DNA of 51,628 nt from an uncultured Lachnospiraceae bacterium (GTDB taxonomy: Bacteria; Bacillota; Clostridia; Lachnospirales; Lachnospiraceae), in contig CAMOUD010000003.1 of assembly GCA_946626215.1 (NCBI GenBank), positions 1 through 51,628 of the forward strand, given 5' to 3'. Under the pieces are notes generated by a model. That model was not told the DNA's origin. It searched no databases and worked only from the letters and a program-made list of their open reading frames with translations. The position numbers and the translations under genes were made by a program. The stretch's first letter is position 1, and every line of letters begins with the position of its first letter. This document shows, piece after piece, positions 37,389 to 47,360 of this stretch.

Positions 37389-38317
37389 GAGAGCACCTCG
37401 CCCGCTTCCACATGGACGCCCCTGAGGAAGGCGTCGCAGGGCATCCGCTTCTTGCCCTCATACTGGACGTCCGTCAGCAGGAGGGACCCGGATCCGCAGG
37501 CGACCCGCATGCCCTTCTTGGTCACTTCCGTCACGGTCCCGGGCGCTGCCCCGGTCTCCTCTTCCCCGACCCGGGCGCCCCAGATCTTAAAGACCTTGCC
37601 CTTCAGGGTACAGTAGCAGGAGGGCCAGGGATTCATGCCCCGGATCCGGCGCTCAATGACAGCGGCGGGCTGGGTCCAGTCGATCTTTCCCATTTCCCGG
37701 GTCAGCATGGAGGCGTAGGTGGACGCCTCATGGTCCTGGGGGGTCCTGGTCAGAGTCCCGGCCTCCAGGCCGGCGGCGGCTCTGACTGCCATCTGTCCGC
37801 CCAGGAGGGAAAGCCTGTCATAGAGACTGGCAGCGGTTTCATCGGGCGCCAAAAGGACCTCCTCCTGCAGGAGGATATCGCCCGTATCCAGGCCGGCGTC
37901 CATCTGCATGACGGTCACGCCCGTCTTCTCTTCCCCGTTGATCACGGCCCACTGGATGGGGGCCGCGCCCCGGTAGCGGGGCAGGAGGGAGGTATGGATG
38001 TTGATGCAGCCCAGACGGGGAATGTCCAGCAGGGACTGGGGCAGGATCTGCCCGAAGGCAGCCACCACGATCAGGTCGGGGGCTTCCTGCCGGATCCTTT
38101 CCACGGCCCCGGCCTCCCGGACCCTGACCGGCTGAAAGACGGGGATCCCCCACTTGTCCGCGCAGGCGTGGACCGGGGTGGGCTGGCTTTTGCGGCCCCG
38201 GCCCCTGACCCGGTCAGGCTGGGATACGGCCAGGCTGACCGAAAGGCCCGCCTCCATCATGGTATCCAGAACGGTGGCAGCCAGCTCCGGCGTGCCCATA
38301 AATACGATCTTAAGCAC
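37385..38317 (-). CDS. fmt: Methionyl-tRNA formyltransferase
   Basis: MLKIVFMGTPELAATVL, NIHTSLLPRYRGAAPIQWA. Confidence 0.97.
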   Translation of the reverse strand: MLKIVFMGTPELAATVLDTMMEAGLSVSLAVSQPDRVRGRGRKSQPTPVHACADKWGIPVFQPVRVREAGAVERIRQEAPDLIVVAAFGQILPQSLLDIPRLGCINIHTSLLPRYRGAAPIQWAVINGEEKTGVTVMQMDAGLDTGDILLQEEVLLAPDETAASLYDRLSLLGGQMAVRAAAGLEAGTLTRTPQDHEASTYASMLTREMGKIDWTQPAAVIERRIRGMNPWPSCYCTLKGKVFKIWGARVGEEETGAAPGTVTEVTKKGMRVACGSGSLLLTDVQYEGKKRMPCDAFLRGVHVEAGEVLS

Positions 38318-38319
38318 TC

Positions 38320-38856
38320 TTATTCCTCTCCGTTGACGGCCGCGTCCATCTCTTCCAGGGCAGCCTCTTCCTCAGCTTCCGTGATCTCAGAGTTGGCGTC
38401 CACCAGGCCGTCCTCTGCCAGGTCCACATACATATGGCCATCCAGATGGTCCAGCTCATGGCAGATGGCCCTGGCCAGGAGCTCTTCTCCCTCCAGGCGG
38501 ACCGGCTCCATGTTCTCATCAAAAGCCTCGGCGACCACATGACTGGGTCTGGTGACCTTGCCCAGCTTGCCGGGGACGGACAGGCAGCCTTCGTAGCCGC
38601 ACTGTTCCCCGTCCGATTCCACGATGACCGGATTGACCAGGACATGGGGCTCGGACTGGTCCTCCGAAACATCAATGACGACGATCCGTTTGAGGACGCC
38701 CACCTGGGGGGCCGCCAGGCCTACGCCTCCGGCTTCATACATGGTCTCCAGCATGTCGCGGACCAGGGTCTTCATTCTCTCGTTCATTTCCCTGACCGGC
38801 TTGGCCTTCTTTTCAAGGACGGGGTCCGGGTATTCACGAATGGTTCTGATTGCCAT
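38320..38856 (-). CDS. def: Peptide deformylase
   Basis: GVGLAAPQVG, EGCLSVP, ICHELDHLDG; start at MAIRTIREYPDPVL. Confidence 0.97.
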   Translation of the reverse strand: MAIRTIREYPDPVLEKKAKPVREMNERMKTLVRDMLETMYEAGGVGLAAPQVGVLKRIVVIDVSEDQSEPHVLVNPVIVESDGEQCGYEGCLSVPGKLGKVTRPSHVVAEAFDENMEPVRLEGEELLARAICHELDHLDGHMYVDLAEDGLVDANSEITEAEEEAALEEMDAAVNGEE

Positions 38857-38898
38857 CTCTTTCCTTTCCGGCGCGGGAGCGCCTGTCACAGATCCCGG

Positions 38899-41160
38899 TC
38901 AGTAGGGATTTACCGGGTCAAAATCAAACTGGACCAGGACTGTATCCCGGCCGGCCCCTCCTGAGGGGGAGGGCCCGGTCAGGGCCTCGATCCTGTCTTT
39001 ATACTCGATCAGCCTGTCATAGGCAGGACTTTTCACATACAGGGCGAACCGGTAGATGTCCCGGATCCTTGCCGTCCGGGCCGCGGCGGGCCCGATGATC
39101 TGGCAGTCCTTCTGCCCGGCCCCGTCCAGAAGGGTCCGGATCCGGCCCGCCGTCCGGAGGGCCAGGTCCTCCTCCCGGGACTGGACCTGGACGGCCAGCA
39201 TGTGGGAGGCGGGAGGATAGGACATGAGCCTCCGGTAGGCCATTTCCTCCTCATAAAAGCCCTCATAGTCCTGGGCCGCCGCGTGGACCAGGGCGTAGTG
39301 GTCCGGCTGGTAGGTCTGGATCACCACCTGACCGGGATCCCTTCCCCGGCCGGCCCGGCCGGCTGCCTGGGTCAGGAGCTGGAAGGTCCGCTCCGCGGCC
39401 CGGTAGTCTCCCGCGTAGAGAGACAGGTCCGCCATCAGGATCCCCACCAGGGTCACTCCCGGGAAGTCATGGCCCTTGACGATCATCTGGGTCCCCAGAA
39501 GGATCTGGGCCTTTCCTTCGCCGAAGGCGGTCAGGATCCTTTCATACTCCCCTTTTCTGGCGGTGGTATCCGCGTCCATCCGGAGGATCCCCGTATCCGG
39601 GTAGAGCTTTTTCAGGCTTCTTTCGATCTGCTCGGTCCCGGCCCGGAGCACCGACAGGTAGGCGGATCCGCAGGAAGGGCACCTGGCAGGGAGCCTTCCC
39701 TCATATCCGCAGTAATGGCAGACCAGCCTGTCCTTCCCATGAAGGGAAAGGGATACGTCGCAGTGGGGACAGCGAAGGGCGGTCCCGCAGCTGCGGCAGG
39801 AGACGCAGCCCGCGTAGCCCCGGCGGTTCAGGAAAAGAATGGCCTGCCTGCCGGAGGCCAGGCATTCGTCCAGGCTTTCCTTCAGGTCCCTGGACAGGAT
39901 GGACCGGTTGCCGGCCATGAGCTCAGACCGCATGTCCGCGATCCTGGTACGGGGCAGGCACCCGCCCGTCAGCCGCCTGGTCAGGCGAAAGAGCCTGTAG
40001 CTGCCCTGCAGGGCCCTGGTATAGGAGTCCAGGGAGGGGGTCGCCGATCCCAGGACCACCTCCGCCCCCTTCAGGGAGGCGATCTCTATAGCCGTTTCCC
40101 TGGCGTGGTAGCGGGGCATGGACTCGTTCTTGTAGGAATTCTCATGCTCCTCGTCAATGACGATGATGCCGGTCCGGGCAAAGGGGACAAAGAGGGCGGA
40201 CCGGGGCCCTATGATCACATCGATCTCTCCCCTTCTGGCCCTTTCCCACTGGTCCATCTTTTCCGAATCGTTCATGGAGGAGTTGATGACCGAGACCCTG
40301 TCGCCGAAGTCCCGGTAGAACCGGACCAGGGTCTGCCAGGTCAGGGCGATCTCCGGGATCAGGACGATGGCCTGGCGTCCCAGGGAGACGGCCTCCCGGA
40401 TGACGGCCAGATAGACCTCGGTCTTGCCGCTTCCCGTGATGCCGTGGAGCAGGGTCACTCCCCCGCCTCCCGCCTTGAGGGAACCGATGACGGTCCGGGC
40501 CGCGGTCTCCTGTTCCGGACTTAAGGGATGGCGGGCGGTCTCCCCCCGGATCCCCCGGGTCGGGACCCGGAATTCGGTATGCTCGCTGACCTCCAGGATG
40601 CCGGCCCTTTCCATGGCCCGGATCGTCTGGCCCGCCACATGGAGCTTGCCGGTCACCATCTCCCAGGGCTGGACCGGCATTTCCAGGAGGCCCTCCAGAA
40701 GCCTGGCCCGGGCGGTCTGGTGCTTTTTTTCATAAAAGGCCAGCCTGTCCAGGGCCTCCTCCCTGCCGAGCAGGAGCCGGACCTGCTTCTTCAGACGGGG
40801 CCTGGCGTTCCTCCTGGCGGGCAGGACCGTCTTCAGGGCCGCCTGAAGGGTAGACCCGTAATGATCCTTCATCCAGAGGGCCAGCCGGATATAGAACTCT
40901 CCCTCTCTATCGCTCCCGGAGGGCTGGGCCGGGCCCAGGATGTCCCGGATCCTGGAAGGATCGATGGAGGGAGACTCCCGGAAGCCCACCACATAGGCGG
41001 ACCGGGGGGCCTTCCCGTTTCCGAAGGGCACCAGAACAAGGCCTCCCAGCCGGACCTCCTCCTGCATGGCAGGAGGGATCCGGTAGGTGAAAGGCCTGTC
41101 CAGCTTTTCATGGGAGATGTCTATGATGACATCCGCGTATTTATGCCTGGGACTCCCTAT
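38899..41160 (-). CDS. priA: Primosomal replication helicase PriA; start uncertain (ATG at 41067 truncates conserved N-terminus)
   Basis: GITGSGKTEVYL, DEEHENSYK, Cys-rich zinc motifs, GRAGRGRDPG; upstream frame reads YADVIIDISHEKLDRPFTYRIPPAM. Confidence 0.9.
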   Translation of the reverse strand: MGSPRHKYADVIIDISHEKLDRPFTYRIPPAMQEEVRLGGLVLVPFGNGKAPRSAYVVGFRESPSIDPSRIRDILGPAQPSGSDREGEFYIRLALWMKDHYGSTLQAALKTVLPARRNARPRLKKQVRLLLGREEALDRLAFYEKKHQTARARLLEGLLEMPVQPWEMVTGKLHVAGQTIRAMERAGILEVSEHTEFRVPTRGIRGETARHPLSPEQETAARTVIGSLKAGGGGVTLLHGITGSGKTEVYLAVIREAVSLGRQAIVLIPEIALTWQTLVRFYRDFGDRVSVINSSMNDSEKMDQWERARRGEIDVIIGPRSALFVPFARTGIIVIDEEHENSYKNESMPRYHARETAIEIASLKGAEVVLGSATPSLDSYTRALQGSYRLFRLTRRLTGGCLPRTRIADMRSELMAGNRSILSRDLKESLDECLASGRQAILFLNRRGYAGCVSCRSCGTALRCPHCDVSLSLHGKDRLVCHYCGYEGRLPARCPSCGSAYLSVLRAGTEQIERSLKKLYPDTGILRMDADTTARKGEYERILTAFGEGKAQILLGTQMIVKGHDFPGVTLVGILMADLSLYAGDYRAAERTFQLLTQAAGRAGRGRDPGQVVIQTYQPDHYALVHAAAQDYEGFYEEEMAYRRLMSYPPASHMLAVQVQSREEDLALRTAGRIRTLLDGAGQKDCQIIGPAAARTARIRDIYRFALYVKSPAYDRLIEYKDRIEALTGPSPSGGAGRDTVLVQFDFDPVNPY

Positions 41161-42670
41161 TTCTGTCTTCCTCCAGAATCTCCTGAATCAGGACGCGCTC
41201 GTCCATGGGATATTTGACGCCCTTGATGATCTGATAATCCTCGTGGCCCTTGCCTGCCAGGACAATGATGTCGCCGGGCTGTCCGTTGTGGATCACATAG
41301 GCAATGGCTTCCTTCCGGTCCGGGATCTCCACATAGGCCCCGTCCGTCCTTTCCATGCCGGTCCGGATGTCGGCGATGATGGCCATGGGCTCTTCATCCC
41401 GGGGATTGTCGGAGGTGATGACCGTCAGGTCGGCCATGCGGCCGCTGACCTCGCCCATCTGGAACCGCCGCTCCCTGTCCCTGTTGCCGCCGCAGCCGAA
41501 AAGGCAGACCAGGCGGCCGGGCTCATACTCCCTGAGGGACCCCAGAAGGCTCTTCAGGGCCATGGCGTTGTGGGCATAGTCGATCATAAGGGTAAAGTCA
41601 TCGCTCACCTTCACCATTTCGATCCTGCCCCGGACAGAGACATCCCTGAGGGCCCTGACGATGACGGCGGGTTCCGCGCCGAATACGGTGCAGACGGAAA
41701 TGGCGCAGAGGGAGTTGTATACGGTAAAGGCGCCGGGCATGGGGACCTCGGCGTGGAGGCTGATCCTGCCGGAAACGTCGAAGATGACGCCCAGCTCACC
41801 GGGCACCCGGACCAGCTGCCGGTTCGAAGCGTAGAAGTCCGCCCCGGGATGGAGACCGTAGGTCAGGACCTGGCAGGTAGAATCCTCCAGGATCCTCCCG
41901 CAGTAAGGGTCGTCCATGTTGACGATGCCGGTCCGGCACTGGCGGAAAAGAAGGCTCTTGCAGCGCAGATAGTCCTCGAAGTCCGTATGCTCGCCGGGCC
42001 CGATGTGGTCCTCGGACAGGTTGGTAAAGATGCCGATGTCAAAGACAAAGCCCTGGGTCCTGTGGAGCATCAGGGCCTGGGAGGAGACCTCCATGACCAC
42101 GATCTCCACGCCGGCGTCCGCCATATCCCGGAAGGTCTTCTGGAGAAGGAGGGATTCGGGCGTCGTATTGTTCGCGGGGATCTTCACATCGTTGTAGAGG
42201 ACCTCAATGGTCCCGATCAGGCCGGTGTTGAAGCCCGCGTTCTGCAGGATGGACCGGATCATGTAGGTGGTGGTGGTCTTGCCCTTGGTCCCGGTCACGC
42301 CGATGATCTTCATTTCGGAAGCCGGGTCTCCGAACCAGGCGGCGGAGATAAAGGCCATGGCATAGCGGGTATCATGGACCCGGATGATGACCGGGTCTTC
42401 TCCCTCCCAGGCGGACAGGTCCAGGTCCTCCTGGACCACCAGGGCAGCCGCCCCCTCCCGGAGGGCCTGCAGGGCAAAGGTATGGCCGTTGAAGCGGTTT
42501 CCCTTGATGCAGAAAAACAGGCAGCCCTCGCTGATGTGGTCCGTATTGTTGACAATGTCCCTGACCTCCCGTCCGAGAAAGCTCCGGATCTGGTCAGGGT
42601 CTGTCACGGCCTGTCCCTTCCGGTCCAGGAAATGGTAATCCAGTCTGGCTGTCAGTTTGGAAATCTTCAT
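41141..42670 (-). CDS. murE: UDP-N-acetylmuramoyl-tripeptide synthetase
   Basis: GVTGTKGKTTTTYMI, NLSEDHIG, NPRDEEPMAI. Confidence 0.95.
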   Translation of the reverse strand: MKISKLTARLDYHFLDRKGQAVTDPDQIRSFLGREVRDIVNNTDHISEGCLFFCIKGNRFNGHTFALQALREGAAALVVQEDLDLSAWEGEDPVIIRVHDTRYAMAFISAAWFGDPASEMKIIGVTGTKGKTTTTYMIRSILQNAGFNTGLIGTIEVLYNDVKIPANNTTPESLLLQKTFRDMADAGVEIVVMEVSSQALMLHRTQGFVFDIGIFTNLSEDHIGPGEHTDFEDYLRCKSLLFRQCRTGIVNMDDPYCGRILEDSTCQVLTYGLHPGADFYASNRQLVRVPGELGVIFDVSGRISLHAEVPMPGAFTVYNSLCAISVCTVFGAEPAVIVRALRDVSVRGRIEMVKVSDDFTLMIDYAHNAMALKSLLGSLREYEPGRLVCLFGCGGNRDRERRFQMGEVSGRMADLTVITSDNPRDEEPMAIIADIRTGMERTDGAYVEIPDRKEAIAYVIHNGQPGDIIVLAGKGHEDYQIIKGVKYPMDERVLIQEILEEDRNRESQA

Positions 42671-42886
42671 TTTGATCGTCCTTCCGCAGGACTCAGGTCC
42701 TGCCCAGAAATTGAATGGCTCCGCGCCGGAGGCGCAAAGATATACAGATATTATATTTTACCATGATTTGAGAGGAATTGCTCTGCTCCAGGGGGAGGCA
42801 TTGTTTTTTTCCGTCTCCTTCATTTTTTCATAATACTTTTTAGAGATTTCTTATGGGACCGTCACAAAGTGCTCATATTTAGAGGG

Positions 42887-42970
42887 TATCCTTATTAACA
42901 GATAGCTGATCGACAATACTATCTCCCCCTCATATGAATGCAAAGCACCCGCTTCCGGCGGGTGTTTTTG
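42887..42970 (+). ncRNA. Candidate small RNA (~70 nt) with promoter -10, 5' hairpin, C-rich single strand and intrinsic terminator
   Basis: -10 TATCCT 42887-42892; hairpin AGATAG/CTATCT; CTCCCCCT; terminator CACCCGC/GCGGGTG + TTTTT. Confidence 0.45.
42946..42969 (+). terminator. Plus-oriented intrinsic terminator
   Basis: CACCCGC-TTCCG-GCGGGTG-TTTTT. Confidence 0.75.
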
Positions 42971-42988
42971 CATGTCCGGAAAAGATCC

Positions 42989-44767
42989 TTACGGAGCCGG
43001 CTTCCGGTCCCGGATGATCAGCTGCAGGCTCTCTCTTCCCTGCCAGACGTTGATCTCGGGATAATAGACGATGGTCACCCGGCTGTTGCCCCTTCCCTGC
43101 AGAAGGGCGGTCCAGGCAGGATCCGCCGTCCCCCCCGCGTAGATCTCAGCGAAGGAGGCAGGCTCTCCGAACCACATAAGGGTATAAAGGCTGCCGGTCT
43201 CGTCCATGCCCTCAAAGCGGATCACGTTCTGGTTCCTGCCCAGGACCCGGGCCGCGTAGAGGATCATGTTCCTGGCGGCAAAGAGGGGCCGGGCGTTGCC
43301 GAGACCGCAGGGCTCCAGGGCCTTGAAGCTCCGGACCATGGCCAGGTCCAGGAATCGGGGCGGCAGCTCCATGTCGATCCGGACCACGTCCTGGAGGTCG
43401 TCCTCTGTCAGGGCGCAGGCCTCGTTGACCCTTCTCCTGAATGCCCCGATCTTATCCTTCTCTATGGTCAGGCCCGCCGCCATCCGGTGGCCGCCGAACT
43501 TGATGAAGAGATCCCGGCAGGCAGAGAAGCTCTCGAACATGTCGTAGGCTTCCACTGACCGGCCCGACCCCTTTGCCAGGCCTCCTTCCACGCCGGTCAG
43601 GACCACGGCCGGCCTGGAAAACCTCTCCCGGACCCTGCCGGCGATGATGCCGGCCAGGGATTCATGGCAGTCCTCCAGATACAGGACCAGGATCCGGTCC
43701 CGGATCAGGCCTTCCTCCTCGACCTTTCTGACCGCCTCCATGGTCCCCTTCCGGGTCATATCCTTGCGGCTGTCATTGAGCTGCTTGAGCTCCTGGGCCA
43801 TAGCCAGGGCCCTGTCCTGATCCGTTTCCATAAAGAGGGCCAGGCCCCTTTCGGCGCAGTCCAGGCGGCCCGTGGCGTTCAGGCAGGGGCCCAGGATAAA
43901 GCCGGCATGGTAGCAGGTCAGGGGCGCGCCGGCCAGGCCGGATACCGTGATCAGGGCCTTCAGGCCGGGATTGTCCGAGGAAGCGGCCGCTTCCAGGCCT
44001 TCCCGGACCAGGATCCGGTTCTCATCCTGCAGGGGCATGACGTCGCAGACCGTGGCGATGCCGGCAAAGGGGAGCAGGTCCTTCAGGATCCTGTCCCTTT
44101 CCGGATGGCCCGTCCTCTCCAGAAGAAGGCCGGCCAGCTTCCAGGCCACCACCGCCCCGCAGATATCGGGAAAGGGGTAGGCTGAGCCGGGGACCTTGGG
44201 GTCCACCACGGCGTCTGCCTCCGGAAGGATATAGGTCTTCTCTCCCTTTTCATCCATCTCAAAGGGGACCTCATGGTGGTCGGTGACCAGGGTGGTCATT
44301 CCCAGGTCCCGGGCCAGGGCCAGAGGGCCGGAAGCGGCGATCCCGTTGTCGCAGGTCATGATCATGTCCGCTCCGTCCGCGGCCGCCTCCCGGACCAGCC
44401 TTTCGTTGATGCCGTAGCCGTCTCCGACCCGGTCGGGAAGCCTGGCGTCCGCCTGTCCCCCCATCTCCCGGATCAGGGTGACCAGGATATAGGAGGCGCA
44501 GATCCCGTCCACGTCATAGTCTCCGATCACCCGGATCCGATGTCCCAGGGCCAGTTCCCTCTCCAGGAGCCGGGCCGCCTTGTCCGCGTCCGGCAGAAGG
44601 GCGGGGTCGTGAAGGTCCCCCAGTCCCCCGGACAGGTAGCGGCGGATATTGTCATCCCCCACCACGTCCCTGTTGCGGATCAGACGGGCCAGGACCGGAG
44701 AGATCCCGAAGGTCTCCGCTATGTGCGTAAAGTCTGCCCTTTTGGCAGTTAACATCCACTTTGCCAT
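42989..44767 (-). CDS. recJ: Single-stranded-DNA-specific exonuclease RecJ
   Basis: VIGDYDVDGICASYI, VTDHHE, GGHRMAAGLTI. Confidence 0.96.
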   Translation of the reverse strand: MAKWMLTAKRADFTHIAETFGISPVLARLIRNRDVVGDDNIRRYLSGGLGDLHDPALLPDADKAARLLERELALGHRIRVIGDYDVDGICASYILVTLIREMGGQADARLPDRVGDGYGINERLVREAAADGADMIMTCDNGIAASGPLALARDLGMTTLVTDHHEVPFEMDEKGEKTYILPEADAVVDPKVPGSAYPFPDICGAVVAWKLAGLLLERTGHPERDRILKDLLPFAGIATVCDVMPLQDENRILVREGLEAAASSDNPGLKALITVSGLAGAPLTCYHAGFILGPCLNATGRLDCAERGLALFMETDQDRALAMAQELKQLNDSRKDMTRKGTMEAVRKVEEEGLIRDRILVLYLEDCHESLAGIIAGRVRERFSRPAVVLTGVEGGLAKGSGRSVEAYDMFESFSACRDLFIKFGGHRMAAGLTIEKDKIGAFRRRVNEACALTEDDLQDVVRIDMELPPRFLDLAMVRSFKALEPCGLGNARPLFAARNMILYAARVLGRNQNVIRFEGMDETGSLYTLMWFGEPASFAEIYAGGTADPAWTALLQGRGNSRVTIVYYPEINVWQGRESLQLIIRDRKPAP

Positions 44768-44791
44768 ATCATTTGCCTGAAGTCGTGTAAG

Positions 44792-44826
44792 AAGGGGGAT
44801 ACCAGTCCGGCATCCCCCTTGTTTTT
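44792..44826. terminator. Terminator hairpin between secDF and recJ
   Basis: AAGGGGGAT/ATCCCCCTT stem followed by GTTTTTG on plus. Confidence 0.6.
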
Positions 44827-44834
44827 GCTGTTTT

Positions 44835-47225
44835 TCAGATCACAGTTTTGGAATTGTTGCGTTCTTCGATCTCTTTTTTCCTCTGGGCCCGTCTTTCCTT
44901 CTTGGAAAGATTGTCACGCTTCTGCTTTGAGGAGGCGGGGACCACCACAGGATGATCTCCGTCAGATCCCGCCTTCTGAGGCTTGAACCTGGTCCGGAGG
45001 ATGCACCAGAAGGTACCGGCGATGCAGATGGATGACCACGCGCCGGACACGATGCCGATCATGATGGGGAGCGCGAACTCCCGGACCGAGGATACACCGA
45101 AGATGTAGAGGGTCAGGACCATGAAGAAGGTGGTCAGGGAGGTGAACAGGCTTCGGGACAGGGTCTGGGTCACGCTTCTGTCGACCACGCCCTCCAGGGA
45201 ATCGCCCTTGCGGAAGGCCGCCAGGTTCTCACGGATCCGGTCGAATACAACGATGGTCGCGTTGATGGAATAACCGACGATGGTCAGCATGCAGGCGATA
45301 AAGGTAGAGCCCACAGAGACGCGGAGCCAGGCGTAGCCGGCCAGCACCACCAGGACGTCATGGGCCAGGCAGAAGACCGCGGAGGCGCCGAAGCGGATAT
45401 CCCGGAACCGGAACCAGATATAGGCCAGCATCAGGATCATGGCGACCACGACCGCGATCAGGGCATCCCTCTTCATCTCGGAGGAGATGGTGGAGGAAAT
45501 GGTCTCGGATGTGATCTCATCCTTGTCTACGCCGAAGTCGCCGACCAGGCGCTCTGCCAGCTCGGTGGACTGGTCCGTGGAAAGGACCTTGGTCTTGAAG
45601 ATGACTTCGTTGGTCCCGGTGACCTTCTGGATCTGGACATTGGCGTCGCCCACGACCTCTTCGAAGACCGGAACGACCTGGGCGTCGATCTCATCCAGGG
45701 ACATTTCCTGGGCAAAGTTCACGTTGGTGGAGGTACCGCCTACGAAATCCAGGCTGTAATTGAGGGCGCCGTCGCCGGTGGCGGCATGGAGGCCCATGGC
45801 GCCGAAGCCGGAAAGGACGACAATGGCGGAGATCAGGAAGATCAGCTTTGCCTTTCCGGTGAAGGAAATGGTCCTGATCTCTCTGCCCACTCCGTAGAGT
45901 TTGGGATTGTGGAAGCCAAGGGCATAAAAGATGTTCATGAGGAGCCTTGTCACGACCAGGGCCGTAAACATGGACAGAACAATACCGATGGCCAGGGTCT
46001 GGGCAAAGCCCTTGACGGTGCCGGAGCCCAGCAGATAGAGGACCGCCGCCGCGATCAGGGTGGTCACGTTGCCGTCGATGATGGCGGAGAAGGCCTTGTC
46101 AAAGCCGCTGCGGATGGCGGACCGGACACTGGAGCCCGCGGTCAGCTCTTCCCGGATACGGGCAAAGATGATGACGTTGGCGTCGACTGCCATACCGATG
46201 GAGAGCAGGATGCCGGCGATGCCGGGCAGGGTCAGGGTCACGTCAAAGCCGTTCAGGACCAGGGCGATCATCAGGACATAGATGATCAGGGCCAGGCTGG
46301 ACAGGAGACCGGGCAGCAGATAGACAGCGGTCATGAAGACCACGACCAGAAGGAAGCCGATCATGCCGGCGACCTTGGAGGTCTGGATGGCGTTCTGGCC
46401 CAGCTGGGCGCCTACGATCTCGGAACGGAGCCTTTCCAGTTCCACCTTGAGGCCGCCGATGCGGATGGTGGAAGCCAGGATCTGGGCTTCTTCAATGGTA
46501 TTCTCGCCGGTGATGACGGCGCGGCCGTCGGTGATGGCTGCCTGGACCTTGGGAACGGAAACGAATTCACCGTCATAATAGATGCCGATGGTCTCGCCTG
46601 CCGCGAAGGCCTTGGTGGTGGCGTCGGCGAACTTCTGCTTGCCTTCGTCCGTAAAGGTCAGCTCGACCACGATCTCCTGGTTCTGCATGGAGTCGGACTG
46701 ATAACCGGCCTGGGCGTCCGCCACGTCGGTACCGGACAGGATCGCGTCGCCGTCAGCGATGCAGTCCTCCAGGGACTTGTTCAGGATATAGCCGTAGGAC
46801 CCGTCCTCCAGGGTGCCGAGCTGATAGTTCTCCTTGCCGTCATCATCCTTCTGACGGATGAAATACAGGGAACCGGGACGGCCCAGCTCCTCCAGGATGG
46901 CGTTGGTCTCAGCGACGCCGCTGATGCCGGGGATCTCGATGTTGATCCGGTCCGCGCCTTCCTGATATACCTGTGCCTCGGTGGAATACTCCTCTACACG
47001 CTTCTGGAGCTTGTAGATGGTATCCTGCATGTCCTCCGCGGAAGGCGTCTCTTCTCCTACCGCCTGGTAGGTGATGCTGGCGCCGCCCGCCAGGTCAAGA
47101 CCGAGCTTGATGTTGTGATAAGAACCCCTGCGTCCGCCGCCGAAGCCCACGAGAGCCGTGAAGGCCATGACTGCCGTCAGGACCGCGATCAGCGCCAGGG
47201 TTATACCTGCTCTTGATTTCTTCAT
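44835..47225 (-). CDS. secDF: Protein translocase SecD/SecF fusion
   Basis: LGLDLAGGASITYQ, SecD-type GMAVDANVIIFARIREE, SecF-type DFVGGTSTNV, GYSINATIVVFDRIRE. Confidence 0.97.
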   Translation of the reverse strand: MKKSRAGITLALIAVLTAVMAFTALVGFGGGRRGSYHNIKLGLDLAGGASITYQAVGEETPSAEDMQDTIYKLQKRVEEYSTEAQVYQEGADRINIEIPGISGVAETNAILEELGRPGSLYFIRQKDDDGKENYQLGTLEDGSYGYILNKSLEDCIADGDAILSGTDVADAQAGYQSDSMQNQEIVVELTFTDEGKQKFADATTKAFAAGETIGIYYDGEFVSVPKVQAAITDGRAVITGENTIEEAQILASTIRIGGLKVELERLRSEIVGAQLGQNAIQTSKVAGMIGFLLVVVFMTAVYLLPGLLSSLALIIYVLMIALVLNGFDVTLTLPGIAGILLSIGMAVDANVIIFARIREELTAGSSVRSAIRSGFDKAFSAIIDGNVTTLIAAAVLYLLGSGTVKGFAQTLAIGIVLSMFTALVVTRLLMNIFYALGFHNPKLYGVGREIRTISFTGKAKLIFLISAIVVLSGFGAMGLHAATGDGALNYSLDFVGGTSTNVNFAQEMSLDEIDAQVVPVFEEVVGDANVQIQKVTGTNEVIFKTKVLSTDQSTELAERLVGDFGVDKDEITSETISSTISSEMKRDALIAVVVAMILMLAYIWFRFRDIRFGASAVFCLAHDVLVVLAGYAWLRVSVGSTFIACMLTIVGYSINATIVVFDRIRENLAAFRKGDSLEGVVDRSVTQTLSRSLFTSLTTFFMVLTLYIFGVSSVREFALPIMIGIVSGAWSSICIAGTFWCILRTRFKPQKAGSDGDHPVVVPASSKQKRDNLSKKERRAQRKKEIEERNNSKTVI

Positions 47226-47360
47226 TTACGCACATCTCCTTCTTCTGTTATGGCAACAGCCTTTGAAATTATAGCACAATTTAATTTCAAGGGGAACTAA
47301 TATATTGACGAGGAGAAAAAAATATCGCAAGGTAAAACCAGACCAGTCCGGTCACTTTCC

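Noticed and set aside
45360-47216. 618-aa plus-strand ORF
   Set aside because: Antisense shadow of secDF
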